Positions 11,901 through 24,123 are shown, counted from the stretch's first letter. The stretch: 64,000 nt of DNA from Sinotaia quadrata (GCA_028829895.1 CM054179.1:40810617-40874616); one strand, 5' to 3'. Translations and numbers: made by a program. The notes: generated from the letters alone by a model not told the origin.

Positions 11901-12288
11901 ATGCTATTGTACTGATATTTGTAATTTTATACAACATCTTTCCTTTTACTTGCGTGGCAGTAACACTCACTGTATTGATTATGTTAGGATATTCATGTAC
12001 CCTTAATTTTCTCCTTCCTGTTTGATCAGTTCTAAGGGTATTCCTAATTCACAATTCAAGACGTGTACAAATGTGTCATAACTGTACACACCAGTTTATA
12101 CACCGCTCTGTTGTACCAAGATTTCTACTCACCAGTACAGATATTCAGTTATTTTTTTTAATTTTCCTTTTTCACCAATAACAGCACGTTCAGGAAATTC
12201 TACCTTCTTACTCACCAGCTAAATCTGCAGGCGAAGACGCCAGGAGCAGAGCCCCGATCGCTAGCAGGAAGAGTGTGAATGGCCACAT
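7904..12288 (-). CDS. Small secreted cysteine-rich protein, 5' part (two exons seen, 3' end not found)
   Basis: A signal-peptide exon (12288-12216) and a cysteine-rich exon (8079-7904) are compatible in phase. The first ends one base into a codon, and the second supplies the other two bases before a continuous frame. The joined product has 24 signal-rich residues (MWPFTLFLLAIGALLLASS), then a mature part starting near AQKYC with five cysteines (KYC, ITC, LKC, SYC, THC) over about 58 residues. It ends at a strong donor, ACC|GTAAGT, so more exons must follow at lower coordinates; I could not identify them. A TATA box lies upstream at 12327-12332. The family is not recognised. The roughly 4.1-kb intron holds a minisatellite and an LTR-like insertion. 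Joining these two exons is inference from phase and orientation. Confidence 0.45.
8341..8459. repeat. (CT)n microsatellite
   Basis: An almost pure CT dinucleotide run, with the longest uninterrupted part at about 8381-8457. ORFs crossing it are artefacts. Confidence 0.95.
8895..9170. repeat. (TG)n microsatellite and TG-rich variant array
   Basis: A pure TG run at about 8895-8950 is followed by about 220 bp of TG with TTTG, TATG and TGGG interruptions forming higher-order 20-30-bp repeats. ORFs rich in Cys/Val on one strand and Thr/His on the other are by-products. Confidence 0.95.
9892..10881 (+). mobile_element. Solo-LTR-like insertion, 990 bp, inside a minisatellite
   Basis: The insertion starts TGTAGCCCC and ends ACAACA (TG...CA borders). 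It is flanked by the 4-bp duplication CATG (9888-9891 and 10882-10885). Removing it rejoins the surrounding repeat (GTGTGAATGTCATG then TAAACATCTATCT), which independently fixes the borders. Inside are a promoter-like stretch (GGATATAATGAG near 10577), a GTC triplet run, an AATAAA at about 10692 and a downstream GT/T-rich part, the usual U3-R-U5 order. No gag, pol or primer-binding site is present, consistent with LTR-LTR recombination. The clade is not assigned. Confidence 0.6.
10613..10632. repeat. (GTC)n triplet run
   Basis: Six to seven GTC triplets lie inside the LTR-like element. Confidence 0.85.
11549..11728. repeat. 36-bp minisatellite, about five copies
   Basis: The unit is CACTGTAACACATTGACTAT plus AGTTTTGATTGTCCTG (36 bp, 12 codons). 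Copies differ by one to three bases. The period is divisible by three and free of stops in a frame on each strand, which produces matching 12-residue repeat ORFs on both strands. There is no other evidence for coding. Confidence 0.9.
12216..12288 (-). CDS. Signal-peptide exon of secreted protein
   Basis: The ATG (12288-12286) opens 24 codons, MWPFTLFLLAIGALLLASSP and then ADLA, a textbook signal peptide with a hydrophobic core of about 12 residues. The exon closes at AGCTG|GTGAGTAAG, a near-consensus donor, in phase 1. This layout (short first exon, signal peptide, phase-1 donor) is typical of animal secreted proteins. Confidence 0.7.
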
Positions 12289-12326
12289 GCTTGCAGTTCC
12301 TTTCTGACAGTTGGTGTACGCTGGCA

Positions 12327-12332
12327 TTTATA
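12327..12332 (-). promoter_or_regulatory. Probable TATA box of the signal-peptide gene
   Basis: TATAAA on the minus strand lies about 39-45 bases before the ATG at 12288. A start site about 30 bases downstream would give a 5' leader of roughly 12-20 bases. This is inference from spacing only. Confidence 0.45.
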
Positions 12333-12339
12333 CACACGG

Positions 12340-15131
12340 TATCATTTCTTCTCGTTGTTTCTCTTCCTCTTTATTCATTGACACACCTGTCAAACTGTTG
12401 CTGTTGATGTCATTTCAATAGTTTAGCTTGCTGACAAATGCTATCTATATTAATGTTAGTGAAATAACATATACTTTAACTTGTTAATATGAGGCGTAAA
12501 GCAAAATTTTCATTCATCCACTCTGATGTGTTTTTGTTGTTTTGTTTTGTTTTGTCAAGGTTAAAAAATATTAATATAAGCACATTCTTTCGAGATTGCC
12601 TTCCTTTTGTATCACTCGTGACAAAATCACACGTGACAGATGTAGAAAAGTTTAATGCGTCTTAGAAATAAACGTTTATCTAGTGTACGTAAAGTTTTTA
12701 TAATATTATACTATAATATAATGTAGGAATGTAGGTTTATGTAAATTATACCATTATATAATATACATTTTTATAATATTATTCCATTATATGACAGAAG
12801 TTTATGTAAATGCATATCACTTCCATATTGACTGCAGAATTTATATGCATACAATGGCTACATTGTAAAATTACTTCTGTTATATTAAATGTAGAAGTTA
12901 TATAAGAAATATAATGTAACTTAGAAAAAAACATACCATTAGAAATCAGTTTCATTTGTTGAATGTTTTGTAATATTCTGCAGTTTGAATGAAATTCCTT
13001 TCATTACAGTTACAAAATATTTTCTGTTTTTTTACATATATATAGTTTTAATTTTTTGTAAACAAGTTGTCTGCCTTCCCAGCCCGCACTTTTATTTTGT
13101 GACAGATGGCTTTCGCAAGTTTACGCTAATAATGATTAATCCGTTTTACCTACGAGAAAACTAATGGATCTGGTACACAAAAATAAAATATATAACCTCT
13201 CGTTGAAAGAAAATATATCCCCTGCATTCACTGCTTCACGTTAGTGATGAAGAATTTACGCGCTTTTCGTGAATTGGTCATGTTGAAATGTGACGTACTG
13301 AGTGCAGCCCTCTATTCACTGTGGCAATGATTGTACGTGTCTGTATCATGGTCATATGGGGGCCCCATAGTCTATATGAGTTACATGCATATCTATATGG
13401 GGCCAAAGGTCTAAGCGTGTGACACTCGTCGTTTCCATGGGCCTGCAGTCGGCACGTGACATACTCGTAGCTTACGTCGCGCGCTCTGTTAATCTGTCAC
13501 TCACCACTGTAAGAAGTCCACTACTAAAGTGTGACCTCTCGCCGATATGTGGGGCCACTGTTAATGTGTAACAATTATCACCTTAAGGAACCCTCTGTTA
13601 AAGTTTGACGCTCATCATCTGAAGGATCGGGATTACAGTCTGGACTGCAATACACGGAATGAGCGCAACACCCCGAAGTACATGCGTGGTTGTTGTTGGG
13701 GATTTTTTTTTGTTTTGTTGAGAAAATCGGCAATCCTGATATGTGTGCAGAGAAGTATGTGTGTGTACGTGTGTCTGAATGCATTTGCATGTGTGTTTTC
13801 ATTGAGATGTGTGTGTTTACGTGTATGATCCAGTTTTCAAGAACTCTGCGTCAAAGATCCTTACACGGCACTGGACTACTTAACAAAATCTAACTTTGTT
13901 TCCGTATATACCACTTGATTCATATTATCTTTTTCTGGACGTCTTGAACAATTCTTATTTCCAGTTGAAAACAGTTAATGCTTCCTTATAATGTTAATTT
14001 AAATACAGAACACCTTCCCAGTCTTTGATTATGCATATCACATATACATGTGTGTATGCTTGTATATAGGGTATTCATGAATAAATGTTTATGAACGTTT
14101 TGTGTATACATTATGTATGCATTAATGAATATATGTATATGTTTATGCGTAAGTATGTAAAAATATTATAAGGATGTGTGTCTATATCTCTATGTACACA
14201 GCATTTTCACACCTTTATTTGTTTTACACTCATTAAAGGATCGAAAATTGTAATATTTAATATAATTACTGCATATTAGATCATAGTAATCCAGATTTTC
14301 ATAATAATGTGTTTTACAGTATCTTTAAGTCCAAAGTTTTGTTACTACTTGTGCATAAAATTTTACACGTGCAGTTTAGTTCACTTTTAATGTGGTTGTT
14401 TACTTCAGTAGAACAGTAAGCGAATAAAAACTTCGCTAAATAATTTATTTAACAATGAATGATTTCTAACGAAATAAAGCATTGCTTATGGGCACTCTCT
14501 GTCCTTCAAACTGTTAAAGACATGACCATCGATCAATTGATTTATTGATTGATTGAAGAATTGATTAACTGATGGATGGATGAATGTCTTCTTTACGATC
14601 ACTTCCATTCTTTCATTTCGTGAACTGGTGCTGGCGTCAAACGTCCCCTTGTTTCATTCGTTTTGTGGACCAATCGCGATGTCTTCAAGTTCTAACAAAA
14701 CAAAACAGTTCAAAAACACAAACACGATTTTATAAATAAAATATTTTGTATTTATAAGAACACTAATATTTTTTAATTAAATTGCTAAAATTAACTAAAG
14801 AAACGATTAAATTCTAAACCCAAAGAATCCTCTAAATGAAACATACAGTAAATAAATGCATGCTTCTCGGCACATTTTGCCAGATAGACATATCTAGGAA
14901 TCGATAGATTTGTCATGTAGTTCTGGTTTTGCTCTGCTTTTGTTGTATTAACTGTCTATTTATGATGAACATTATTTTGCATAGCTTTGTATGTTTGCGT
15001 GCGGAATGCCCTTGGCCAGAAAATAAAAAATAGTTTTCATTCCGTAAACTATCGACACTTTTGATGTGCTCGAATTGTTTGAATATTTATTTATTTTCCG
15101 CGAGACTCAGACATTTTAATTTTTACTTATT
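12340..15131. other. Non-coding, AT-rich intergenic DNA
   Basis: No ORF with exon signals was found. Notable but minor: a near-palindrome GGGGGCCCCA near 13360, short TG/GTGT tracts near 13740-13820, and ATGTAT-rich sequence at 14040-14200. Minus-strand AATAAA words near 15080-15090 could serve the ORF that ends at 15132. Confidence 0.5.
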
Positions 15132-15551
15132 TTATAAAGTGGTTTCAATATTATCTTCATGCATCATGACAACTTGTATGCAACCCTTATAGTAATAGAA
15201 GAATCTGCCATGCACAGTGAAATGCTGCTTTGCAGATTTCAATTCAAACGTGTCTTTATTGAAATATATATTAGTTGTATTTAAGGGATACGTTCCTCTG
15301 TCAGACAATACATATATATATATACATTGTATTAAAAACTGATTATTCTCAGAGATACAGCGCACTAAGGCTCTACACAGACCAGATGGTACCCTGTTTG
15401 GATATTGTCTACTTTTATAAATCTTTCTCACTCTGGCAAAGATTTTTGTAAACAGATTGCTAACAGCTGTGTTATGGAAATAATAAAGTTTTCTTTGTAA
15501 AACTCTTTGCGGAGTAATTACAGCAGATGAGGAACAGTGGCTTATTCCCAC
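15132..15551 (-). CDS. Orphan open frame, possible terminal exon
   Basis: A 139-codon frame is open from a possible acceptor (ATATTTAG|TGGGAATAAG, about 15550) to a stop at 15132, with minus-strand AATAAA words about 40-50 bases further on. The composition is protein-like: KIFARVRKIYKSRQYPNR, then LCRALVRCISENNQ, then FELKSAKQHF and YYYKGCIQV. There are several cysteines but no signal peptide or known domain. A second acceptor-like site (GTCTGACAG near 15300) could start a shorter exon. It may be a 3' exon of an unseen upstream gene or chance, and could be related to the cysteine-rich exon at 7904-8079. Confidence 0.25.
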   Translation of the reverse strand: MGISHCSSSAVITPQRVLQRKLYYFHNTAVSNLFTKIFARVRKIYKSRQYPNRVPSGLCRALVRCISENNQFLIQCIYIYVLSDRGTYPLNTTNIYFNKDTFELKSAKQHFTVHGRFFYYYKGCIQVVMMHEDNIETTL

Positions 15552-15624
15552 TAAATATATTTTTCAGTTGTATTTATATATCACAGTTTTATTGGTTGCG
15601 GTTTGAGTCATATAGTTCATTGAA

Positions 15625-15762
15625 ATGTGATGAGAATTAAACTTATTTCAGAAATTAAATGTGATAAGAATTAAACTTATTTCAGAAATTAAATGTGATA
15701 AGAATTAAACTTATTTCAGAATTTAAATGTGATGAGAATTAAACTTATTTCAGAAATTTTGC
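15625..15762. repeat. 34-bp minisatellite, four copies
   Basis: The unit is GTGATGAGAATTAAACTTAT plus TTCAGAAATTAAAT, nearly identical between copies. Confidence 0.9.
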
Positions 15763-15944
15763 ACGGCAATATCTGTTACACATTTTGTTTGTATCTTTGG
15801 CTGACTCCTTTTACTGAAGAACAAATATCAAATAGATACTAATTTGAAGAAGTTATATTACACCAATAAAATGCTTTATGTAGATAAATATAAGCAAAAA
15901 CTATATGTAAAAAATAAAATTAACCTTATGCAATTTGAAATCGT

Positions 15945-16650
15945 AAATTGCATCCTTTCACATCTATTAGAAGTGGAGTAAAAACCCAGTTGAACAATAA
16001 TATATTTAGGGTTGCATCCCTTGAGTCACAATTAGAAATGGGGTAAACAAAGTTGAACATTGATTTATTTAGAGTGGTGCCCCTTGAGTCGCAATTAGAA
16101 ATTAAGTAAACCCGGTTGAACAGTTATTTTTTTTAGAGTGATCGCCCTTTCAGTCACAATTAGAAATGGAGTAAACCCAGTTAAACAATGATATATTTAA
16201 TTGTCACCGCTTGAGTAGCAATTAGAAATGTGGTAAACCCATTGAACAATGATTATTCAGAGTCGTTCCCCTTCAGTGGCAATTAAAAATGGAATAAACT
16301 TAGTTGAACAATGATTTATTTAGAGTAGTCTCCCCTTCAGTCGTAATTAGAAATGGGGTGAGCTCAGTGGACAATGATTTATTTAGAGTGGTGCCCCTTG
16401 AGTTGCAATTAGAAATGGAATAAACCAGGTTGGACAATGATTTATTTAAAGTGCTGCCCCTTGAGTCACAATTAGAAATGGAGTAAATTTGTCAGATCAA
16501 AAATTTATTGAGAGTGGTCGCCTCTTGAGTCGCAATTAGAAATGGGGTAAACTCGGTTGAACAATGATACCAGGGATTTAGCTCTTTCAGAGTGGTGCCC
16601 CTTGCATCGCAATTAGAAAAGGGATAAACTCGATTGAACATTGATGTTGA
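15945..16650. repeat. Diverged ~58-60-bp minisatellite, about twelve copies
   Basis: Each unit contains GCAATTAGAAATGGAGTAAA, then CCCAGTTGAACAATGATTTA, then TTTAGAGTGGTGCCCCTTGAG. Copies differ by 10-25 percent by eye. No protein signal. Confidence 0.85.
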
Positions 16651-16699
16651 TGTCTGCTTCTGATCCAGCCAGCGTGCAGGATGCTCTAGCACTTTTCAG

Positions 16700-19320
16700 A
16701 GTAGGATGGTAAACTTAAATATTCCAAGAAAGATACTTATTTTTACTGGAACCTTTTCAGTAAATAATTGAGGCAAATCATGATACAAGCTGTCAACACT
16801 AACCATAAACAATTGTAGCATGACTAACTTAACTCAAATGATAACGTGGAGTTACTATAACAGCTGGACACAAATAGTAAACAATTATTTTGACGTGTAC
16901 ATTAAAATGTGAAAGTGTTAAACATAAGATTTAAGCATATTATCGATGTTAGTATCTATCATACAACACACAAGAGATGTGACAATATGATATTGTGGCT
17001 CTACAATTTTTTTCCTGATCAATTAATCGTCAATCTCTATCTGGGTAATCATATCTTTAATCCATACACAAATAAGATTCTTCCACTCGATCAATTAATC
17101 AGTCACCCGACAGGATCTTGGTTTTGCGGTCGAGAGTGACTAAGTCTGGCCTTGAAAGGTCTACCCACTGGTTAACTCTCCTCTCAAGCGTTACTTGTCT
17201 AGAATAGCAGGTTCCACGACATTATTTTGTTTGTCTATCTGTCCGATGAGAGGAACTACCATAAAGCATGTGTGCAACCGACTTTCTGTACGTCAGTACG
17301 ACATTTGGCTAAGCCTTCACTGTCATCTACACATGCACCCCTCTATTATAGGAATAAGAGTGAATAGTTTAACAATTCAACAATTTTATTAAAGAAAGAA
17401 AATAATAAAATTAACTCATTCACAATTTGATAATATTATAACCACACCAAGGCAATATTTAGAGATTTCAGATTTCACAACACTTCTCTCATTAATTCAA
17501 CAATTAGAAAATGAAAAGAATAGTTATTAATTTTATCATCTAAAACAGTTCTTAGGAGGATACATACACAATCAATATTAATACCTTTCCTAGAGCAATT
17601 ACTAGGTTTCACAAAAATCAAGCATCAATATTTTCTAGTCTCTAAATAAGAAAGAATAAGAATTAGAATTTATATTAATCATAGAACAAAATACAGGTTA
17701 CACATAAACATATCTACGATTCACCTGATTGTTTGTGTGCGTCATTCCCTGGCTCACGTAGTTGTTGCATCAGCCACTGATTATCTGCATCAGCCTGGAA
17801 AACGGTTCAATGTTCAACGGTTTAATGAAATGTTCACTGAGTTCAGTTCACAGTTTGTTTTCAATTAACACAGACACTGTCATAAATTAACATACAGTTC
17901 AGTGTAATTCCAGTTCCACAACACAGATAGGTAAACCACACTTGGAATACAACAATTCAACGTTCAGTCACTTCACTTCCACTGTTTGGTACATCCGTTC
18001 ATAGCCTGTCCACTCGATAGTATGTCTAGTCATACGGACATTACTGTAGCCTGCTAATTCACCTTAGCACGCCCCTTAGGAAACAGCTTTACTGTCACAA
18101 TTCCCAATTGTGGTCCACATTACCCACTCTGGCGTCCTATCCCTTTAATTCTGGCTTGTAGTACCTTAGTGACTGTAGACTTTGGACCATCAGGGCCAAG
18201 ATCTCCAAGTTCTGATGAATTTGTGTTGTTCTGTCATTGTTATCTTGTCTCCTTGTTTCTTTGTGTCCTTGTCTCTTTGTTGGTTTGTCCCTCGAAACTG
18301 TGAAAATACATAAGGAATTTTTCGCACATCAGCTTCATGTCACAAGATAACTAAAACCTGTAATTTCATTTTTGGTTCTCATATTAAATTCCTTTTACAT
18401 TAGTTATTTAATTTCTTTTCTTATTACCCATAATAACATTTCAGTTTTTCCAAATCATTTTAAAAATACAATATTAACAAGAAGAAAAAATACAATTTGT
18501 AATAAAGTATGTTATAAAAATTAACTATTTACAAAAATCGTGTTTTACCATATCAGAGAGTTTCTGGTACCACTCCTTTCACTGCAGAGGGACTTATGAG
18601 CCACGATTAAAATCGAGTGAATTTAATTTTGCCCAGATGGGGTATTTATACAAAATTTGGGTTTTGCGTGTTAATCTTTCCCTCTGGATATAATCTCTCT
18701 CTTGTAATTGCCCTTTGTAAAATAGTCACGGTTGGATGGCCGTACTCAAAGACTGTTCTGCTAGGGCAAGTCTTGTGCCTTTAGAAGGAGACTGATTCCA
18801 AGGTTCAGGCATCGTTGCATGCGCGGGATTGTGTAATCTGCATGTTTTCTTGGTGTGTCCATTCTCAAGCGTCTGGCCATGCAACTCCTTCTACTTGACC
18901 CAACCGCTTTTGAACACTTAATCCTTAGTCAAGATCAAGTCAACTGTCTGAAATTTTGAACACGGTTTTCTACACAGCAAAATTCGGAATGGCTTTTGCA
19001 TTGGCTTCACAATTAAAAAGTTATAGCATCAAAGAATTTCGTTCATTGATTCAAATTCATTTTGAAAAAATATTCTGTGTATTAGTTTGTATTTTCTGTC
19101 TCACTCACAAATATATAGTTTTGTTTTATAACAAAATAAAAGCACATTTGAAGTTTGCTTGTCTTATCTATTGAGAAGAAAGCGATATTGTATTAAAACT
19201 TTTATTGTTGCAATTTGTTGCTGTGCAATATATCACTACTGAATGGGAAGCAGTGGGTCAGCAAACAAGGTGCACTAGAAATATGGCCTATGCCAAAATT
19301 TCAAATGCGACAGGTCATTC
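16700..19320. other. Non-coding region, possible unidentified repeat
   Basis: No gene is supported. A segment at about 17700-18230 is less AT-rich and written in TTCAGTTCA-type words, possibly the end of an uncharacterised transposon, but I find no terminal repeats or target duplication. Short ORFs at 16909, 17195 and 18956 lack any support. Confidence 0.35.
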
Positions 19321-19329
19321 AGTAATCAT

Positions 19330-19548
19330 TGCCACATCATATGTAGAAATCAGTGGGTTCCAAGCCTAGTAATATCTATTTTTATATCCAAACCATATTT
19401 AGAAATCAGTGGGTTCCAAGCCTAGTAATATCTATTTTTATATCCACGCCATATGTAGAAATCAGTGGATTCCAAGCCTAGTAATATCTATTTTTAGAGC
19501 CACACCATATGTAACAGTGGGTTCCAAGTCTAGTAATATATATTTTTA
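19330..19548. repeat. ~60-bp minisatellite, four copies
   Basis: The unit contains ATATGTAGAAATCAGTGGGT, then TCCAAGCCTAGTAATATCTA, then TTTTTATATCCACACC. The last copy is shortened. Confidence 0.9.
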
Positions 19549-19549
19549 G

Positions 19550-20250
19550 AACCATGCTTTACGGGAGAAACTCTCTTACTGATGAAAACTTTGAGCGGTT
19601 GCAACAATTACACATATGTTGTTTGTTTGTATGAACACCCATTTGTATATGCTATTCGTATTTTGACCGTTGATACATTTATTAGTTCGTGTACTTTATG
19701 TGATTATATAGTTTGGTGTTTACAACATTATATTTCAGTTTTTAATTTTGTCTCAAATATTGTCTTGCCTTGTGGGACTCATCTGTTTAAGAGCAATTTA
19801 CCTGACGTCGAGATCTGATATATACTTAAAGCAAAAGTTATTTTTAGACGAGAAAGTTCTGTTTGGTTCCTAAGCAGCTAGAAATTAACGATGGACTATT
19901 TTATGAAGTTCTGAAACTTAGCTGCCTTTCGAGAACCGACATCTAACCAATAAATCACTTTCTTGTATTTTTTTTGCATTTTGTTGTATCGCCAAATTAT
20001 AATAAATATGTTACAGCATAATATGCTACAGTATGTTAAAACACTTATTCATGTGGTGATTTTCACTTTTAATAACAAAAAATAGTATTTGCCTTCCAAC
20101 AAAAGTAATTTACATATCTATTTACAATGGAAAAATTAATTATAGCACATTCGTTTTTCGCTTCAGAAATGTAATTTATTTATAACATTATAAATATATA
20201 TTTTGAGAGCTGGGATTTCAGATGAATTGTGAAAGTAAAAATGATGAACC
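19550..20250. other. AT-rich non-coding DNA
   Basis: A plus ORF at 19582-19818 has no motif or exon signals. Nothing else is seen. Confidence 0.4.
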
Positions 20251-20256
20251 ACACAT

Positions 20257-20537
20257 AAACACTGTTCAACGACATAGTAAAATAATTCTTGACAGCTTAA
20301 CATATGTAAATTAACACTGTTCAACGACATAGTAAAATAATTCTTGACAGCTTAACATATGTAAATTAACACTGTTCAACGACATAGTAAAATAATTCTT
20401 GACAGCTTAACATATGTAAATTAACACTGTTCAACGACATAGTAAAATAATTCTTGACAGCTTAACATATGTAAATTAACACTGTTCAACGACATAGTAA
20501 AATAATTCTTGACAGCTTAACATATGTAAATTAACTA
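20257..20537. repeat. 55-bp minisatellite, five near-identical copies
   Basis: The unit is ACACTGTTCAACGACATAGT, AAAATAATTCTTGACAGCTT, AACATATGTAAATTA. Internal copies appear identical, so this is a young or homogenised array. Confidence 0.95.
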
Positions 20538-20599
20538 TCGAGTGGCATGCTTTTCAAGTTTGGTAACAGCTAACCTTACACTAATCATCACATGTTGCC

Positions 20600-20815
20600 A
20601 TATACGTATAGCAATACAGTTGTGAACGTCACACATACAGCAATAGGGTTGTTAACGTCACACATACAGCAATAGGGTTGTGAACATCATATGTATAGAA
20701 TTACAGTTGTGAACATCATGTGTATAGAATTACAGTTATGAACATTATATATATAGCAATACTGTTGTGAACATCATACGTACAAAAAATACATTTGTGA
20801 ATATCTTCTTGTGAC
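20600..20815. repeat. ~29-bp minisatellite, about seven copies
   Basis: Units resemble GTTGTGAACATCATATGTAT plus AGAATTACA, diverging toward the 3' side. Confidence 0.8.
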
Positions 20816-21084
20816 TTCTGAAGTAATATAGACATTAGCAAATGTGAAAATATCTATTGAACATACAGAGCAAATTAGAATGAGAATATTTGCGTTGATA
20901 ACAAAAATCGAACGTGCATACTGACTTGGATCAGATGTATTCCAATAACTGATAAATGTAATACAACTGTATGACGATTTAGAAGTTATATGGACGTTCG
21001 CAATTAATGATAACTATAATAAATAATTTAGATGTAATAGGAGTGCTTGCAATTATACAAAACATAAGTTAATTAGAGACTGCT

Positions 21085-21560
21085 AGTCCGAAAGTGTATA
21101 TTCAACCCTAAAAAGACTATGCATTATGCCCTGAAAACTGTATATTCAACCCTAAAAAGTTTATGCATTATGCCTTGAAAACTGTATATTCAACCCTAAA
21201 AAGACTATGCATTATGCCCTGAAAACTGTATATTCAACCCTAAAAAAACTATGTATTATACCCTAAAAACTGTATATTCAACCCTAAAAAAACTATGTAT
21301 TATGCCCTTTAAAACTATGTATTCTGCCCTTTAAAACTATATATTCTGTCCTTTAATAAAAACAACTATTAATTATGCCCTGAAAACTGCGTATCATGCC
21401 CTGAGAATTACGCAGATTGCACTAAGAACAACGTATTTTGCCTGAGAACAAAGCATTTTCTCTAGAACTATGATACCCTGATAGCTATGTATTGTGCCCG
21501 CGGTACTATGTATTGTACCTGAGAACTACGTATTTTGCCTAGAACTAGGTATTTTATTCT
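21085..21560. repeat. ~44-bp minisatellite decaying to shorter units
   Basis: Four to five good copies of ACTGTATATTCAACCCTAAA plus AAGACTATGCATTATGCCCTGAA are followed by about 230 bp of shorter, more diverged 20-25-bp units built on AACTATGTATTNTGCCC. Confidence 0.85.
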
Positions 21561-21599
21561 GAGAACAATTATTTTACTATTTTACACAAAGAACTACAT

Positions 21600-22330
21600 T
21601 TTTTTTAAAAATAAAACTACCCATTCGGCTCTGTGAACATCGTATTTTGCACATATCGTCCTTTTCTTTATAACAGACTTTGCTACGTCAGTCTGAATGT
21701 GTTGGCCCACTTAGCTGGCATCAGGCATATTAATTCTTCTATGAGACTGGAAATCCTCTTTACAGACTTCGACTCGTTGTATAACCACCCAATTGCGGAC
21801 ATGCTTCTGTTATTCCTGGCCTCCAGCACCTCTATAGGCACAACCCAATGAACAACAACAACCACGACGACAACACGTGAGCAGAACAGAGAGTTAAACA
21901 TCCCGAGCACGTGATTCCATTAGGTATAGACCTGGTGCGTTACTAGCTTGGGTTCTGTAAGATACCCCCAACCACACTCTCCCCTCCAACAGGGACAGCG
22001 TCAACATCAGCCACTCTGTAATTAGTCCAGGAACAATCGGGCTATTGCATGTCACAACTGGCCAGACAAAGAACGTCACGGATCCACTGACCACATTTCG
22101 TGATCACCACTCGTCACCTTTTCTGTCAACAACCCTCCACTCTGTCAACTACCCTTCACTCTGTCAACCACTATCTACAATTCTCCGAACAGCGGCACAC
22201 CTCGTGCCAGGCAGTGAAATAGGCCTAGGCCGGAAACGCCATCATCCTTATTAACTAACTAAATTTGCTATACCCACCAGTAACTGTCACCCGTAGCCAG
22301 GAGCGACAGAGTTGTCGCCGCTGATGCCAA
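21600..22330. other. Unassigned region, less AT-rich than its surroundings
   Basis: Plus ORF 21633-21851 follows an acceptor-like TTTCTTTATAACAG (near 21675). Its residues (for example LVVHL-like hydrophobic runs) match nothing I recognise. CTGTCAAC repeats at 22118-22175 and the palindrome GGCCTAGGCC near 22222 are the only other structure. Possibly transposon debris. Confidence 0.3.
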
Positions 22331-22339
22331 TTTCAAACT

Positions 22340-22548
22340 CTCTCTCTGTGCTGTTCATATGGTTTGTCACACTGGTCCTTTTCAAGCGGAAGTGAATCCT
22401 CGTGAAAAAAATTCTGCAGACATCGTTCGCCTCATTAGTTTTTGTCAAGTGACAGAGAGACCCTCGCCGACAGAATTTTGCTGATATCGTTTTTGCCACA
22501 TCGGCCCGTCAAGCAAGAGTGAGGCCTCGTGACGAAATTCTGCAACCT
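22340..22548. repeat. Degenerate ~62-65-bp repeat, three copies
   Basis: The motif CGTGACGAAATTCTGCAGA, with CATCGTTTTTGCC about 45 bases before or after it, recurs three times with many differences. Confidence 0.6.
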
Positions 22549-22849
22549 GGGATACATCACAGAGCCATCTATCTACCGGATAAGTAGCATTTATATGAGC
22601 TAAGCTTATCGAAAGACTTTAATCAAATTCTTTGCCAATGCGAGTACTTTTTAAAGTGTCTTAAATATATTGTCGTTTGCAGATCATTGTTATACAAGTA
22701 TGTAAAATTAATTAAATTCTCCATTATTGTTATGCTGTGTCTTTATCATTATTTTCATCAAACCGTTACATGTTTGCACTTTCGCACTGGGAAATGGGGT
22801 CGGTGGGTGAGGAGGTAAGGGTGGGTGCGGCCTGCTGTCTACGTCGTCA

Positions 22850-23037
22850 TTGTAGTAGAATTTTTCTTTTAATGTCGTCTTGTAGTGTCGTTGTGCTTTC
22901 CTTAAAGTAGAATTTTTCTTTTAATGTCGTCTTGTAGTGTCGTTGTGCTTTCCTTAAAGTAGAATTTTTCTTTTAATGTCGTCTTGTAGTGTCGTTGTGC
23001 TTTCCTTAAAGTAGAATTTTTTTAATGTCATCATGTA
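22850..23037. repeat. ~52-bp minisatellite, 3.5 copies
   Basis: The unit is AAAGTAGAATTTTTCTTTTA, ATGTCGTCTTGTAGTGTCGT, TGTGCTTTCCTT. The central copies are identical. Confidence 0.95.
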
Positions 23038-23249
23038 GCATCGTCGTGCTTTCGTCCGTTGCAAACGTCTGGCTGGCAAAGGCGAACTCTAGCCCGGTGA
23101 ACTGTGGGAATCCCTCCCGATAATTTTGGGTTGTACATGAAACAAAGAAGACCCTTGGCTGGATAAGGCGAAAACGTCTCTGTATTATATGAATGTTTAG
23201 AGTATCTGGAATGTTATGCTATTTTATTCATGTCTAACTTTTATTTTTT

Positions 23250-23412
23250 TGCAGAGGCCAAAATAAGTATTTCTTAATGTAGCAATGTGTAGTACATTTA
23301 GACTCTGTTACAGAGGCCAAAATAAGTATTTATTAATGTAGCAATGTGTAGTACATTGTTACAGAGGCCAAAATAAGTATTTATTAATGTAACAATGTTG
23401 TAGTAAATTTAG
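23250..23412. repeat. ~55-60-bp minisatellite, three copies
   Basis: The unit is AGAGGCCAAAATAAGTATTT, ATTAATGTAGCAATGTGTAG, then TACATTTAGACTCTGTTAC. The middle copy lacks part of the tail. Confidence 0.85.
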
Positions 23413-23597
23413 ACTCTGAAATTACTTATGTTTTATGGTTTGTGTTTCAGTTTCAAAAATGTCGTCATTTTGAGTGCCCAAGATCGGGTTACTCTGACAA
23501 TTTAACAATTTATATAATTAAAATTTAAAATATCAAGAGGCAAATTAAGTCTGCCACACAGAGCATCATGCTGCACTAGTGACGACAAAATATGAAT

Positions 23598-23845
23598 CAG
23601 TTGACAGAAGATGATAGTTAGGTAGACAACGGCTTGTAACAGTTGACAGAAGATGATAGGTAGACAACGGCTTGTAACAGTTGACAGAAGATGATAGTTA
23701 GGTAGACAACGGCTTGTAACAGTTGACAGAAGATGATAGTTAGGTAGACAATGGCTTGTAATAGTTGACAGAAGATGATAGTTAGGTAGACAACGGCTTG
23801 TAACAGTTGACAAAAGATGATAGGTTGACAACGGCTTGCTGATAA
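23598..23845. repeat. ~42-bp minisatellite, six copies
   Basis: The unit is ACAGTTGACAGAAGATGATA plus GTTAGGTAGACAACGGCTTGTA. One copy lacks the GTTA insertion. A repeat ORF on the minus strand is an artefact. Confidence 0.9.
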
Positions 23846-24005
23846 ACTGACAGGACAGGTAATGGTGGTCTCATATGCTTACGTAAACACAGACACATGT
23901 ACATAAACTAAACGCATAGATGGAGGCAAACAGACGCGTACATCCATCCATGCACACAATCAGATATACATGTATAATACGTCAGAGACATTGAAATCTG
24001 CTCGC

Positions 24006-24123
<118 letters not shown>

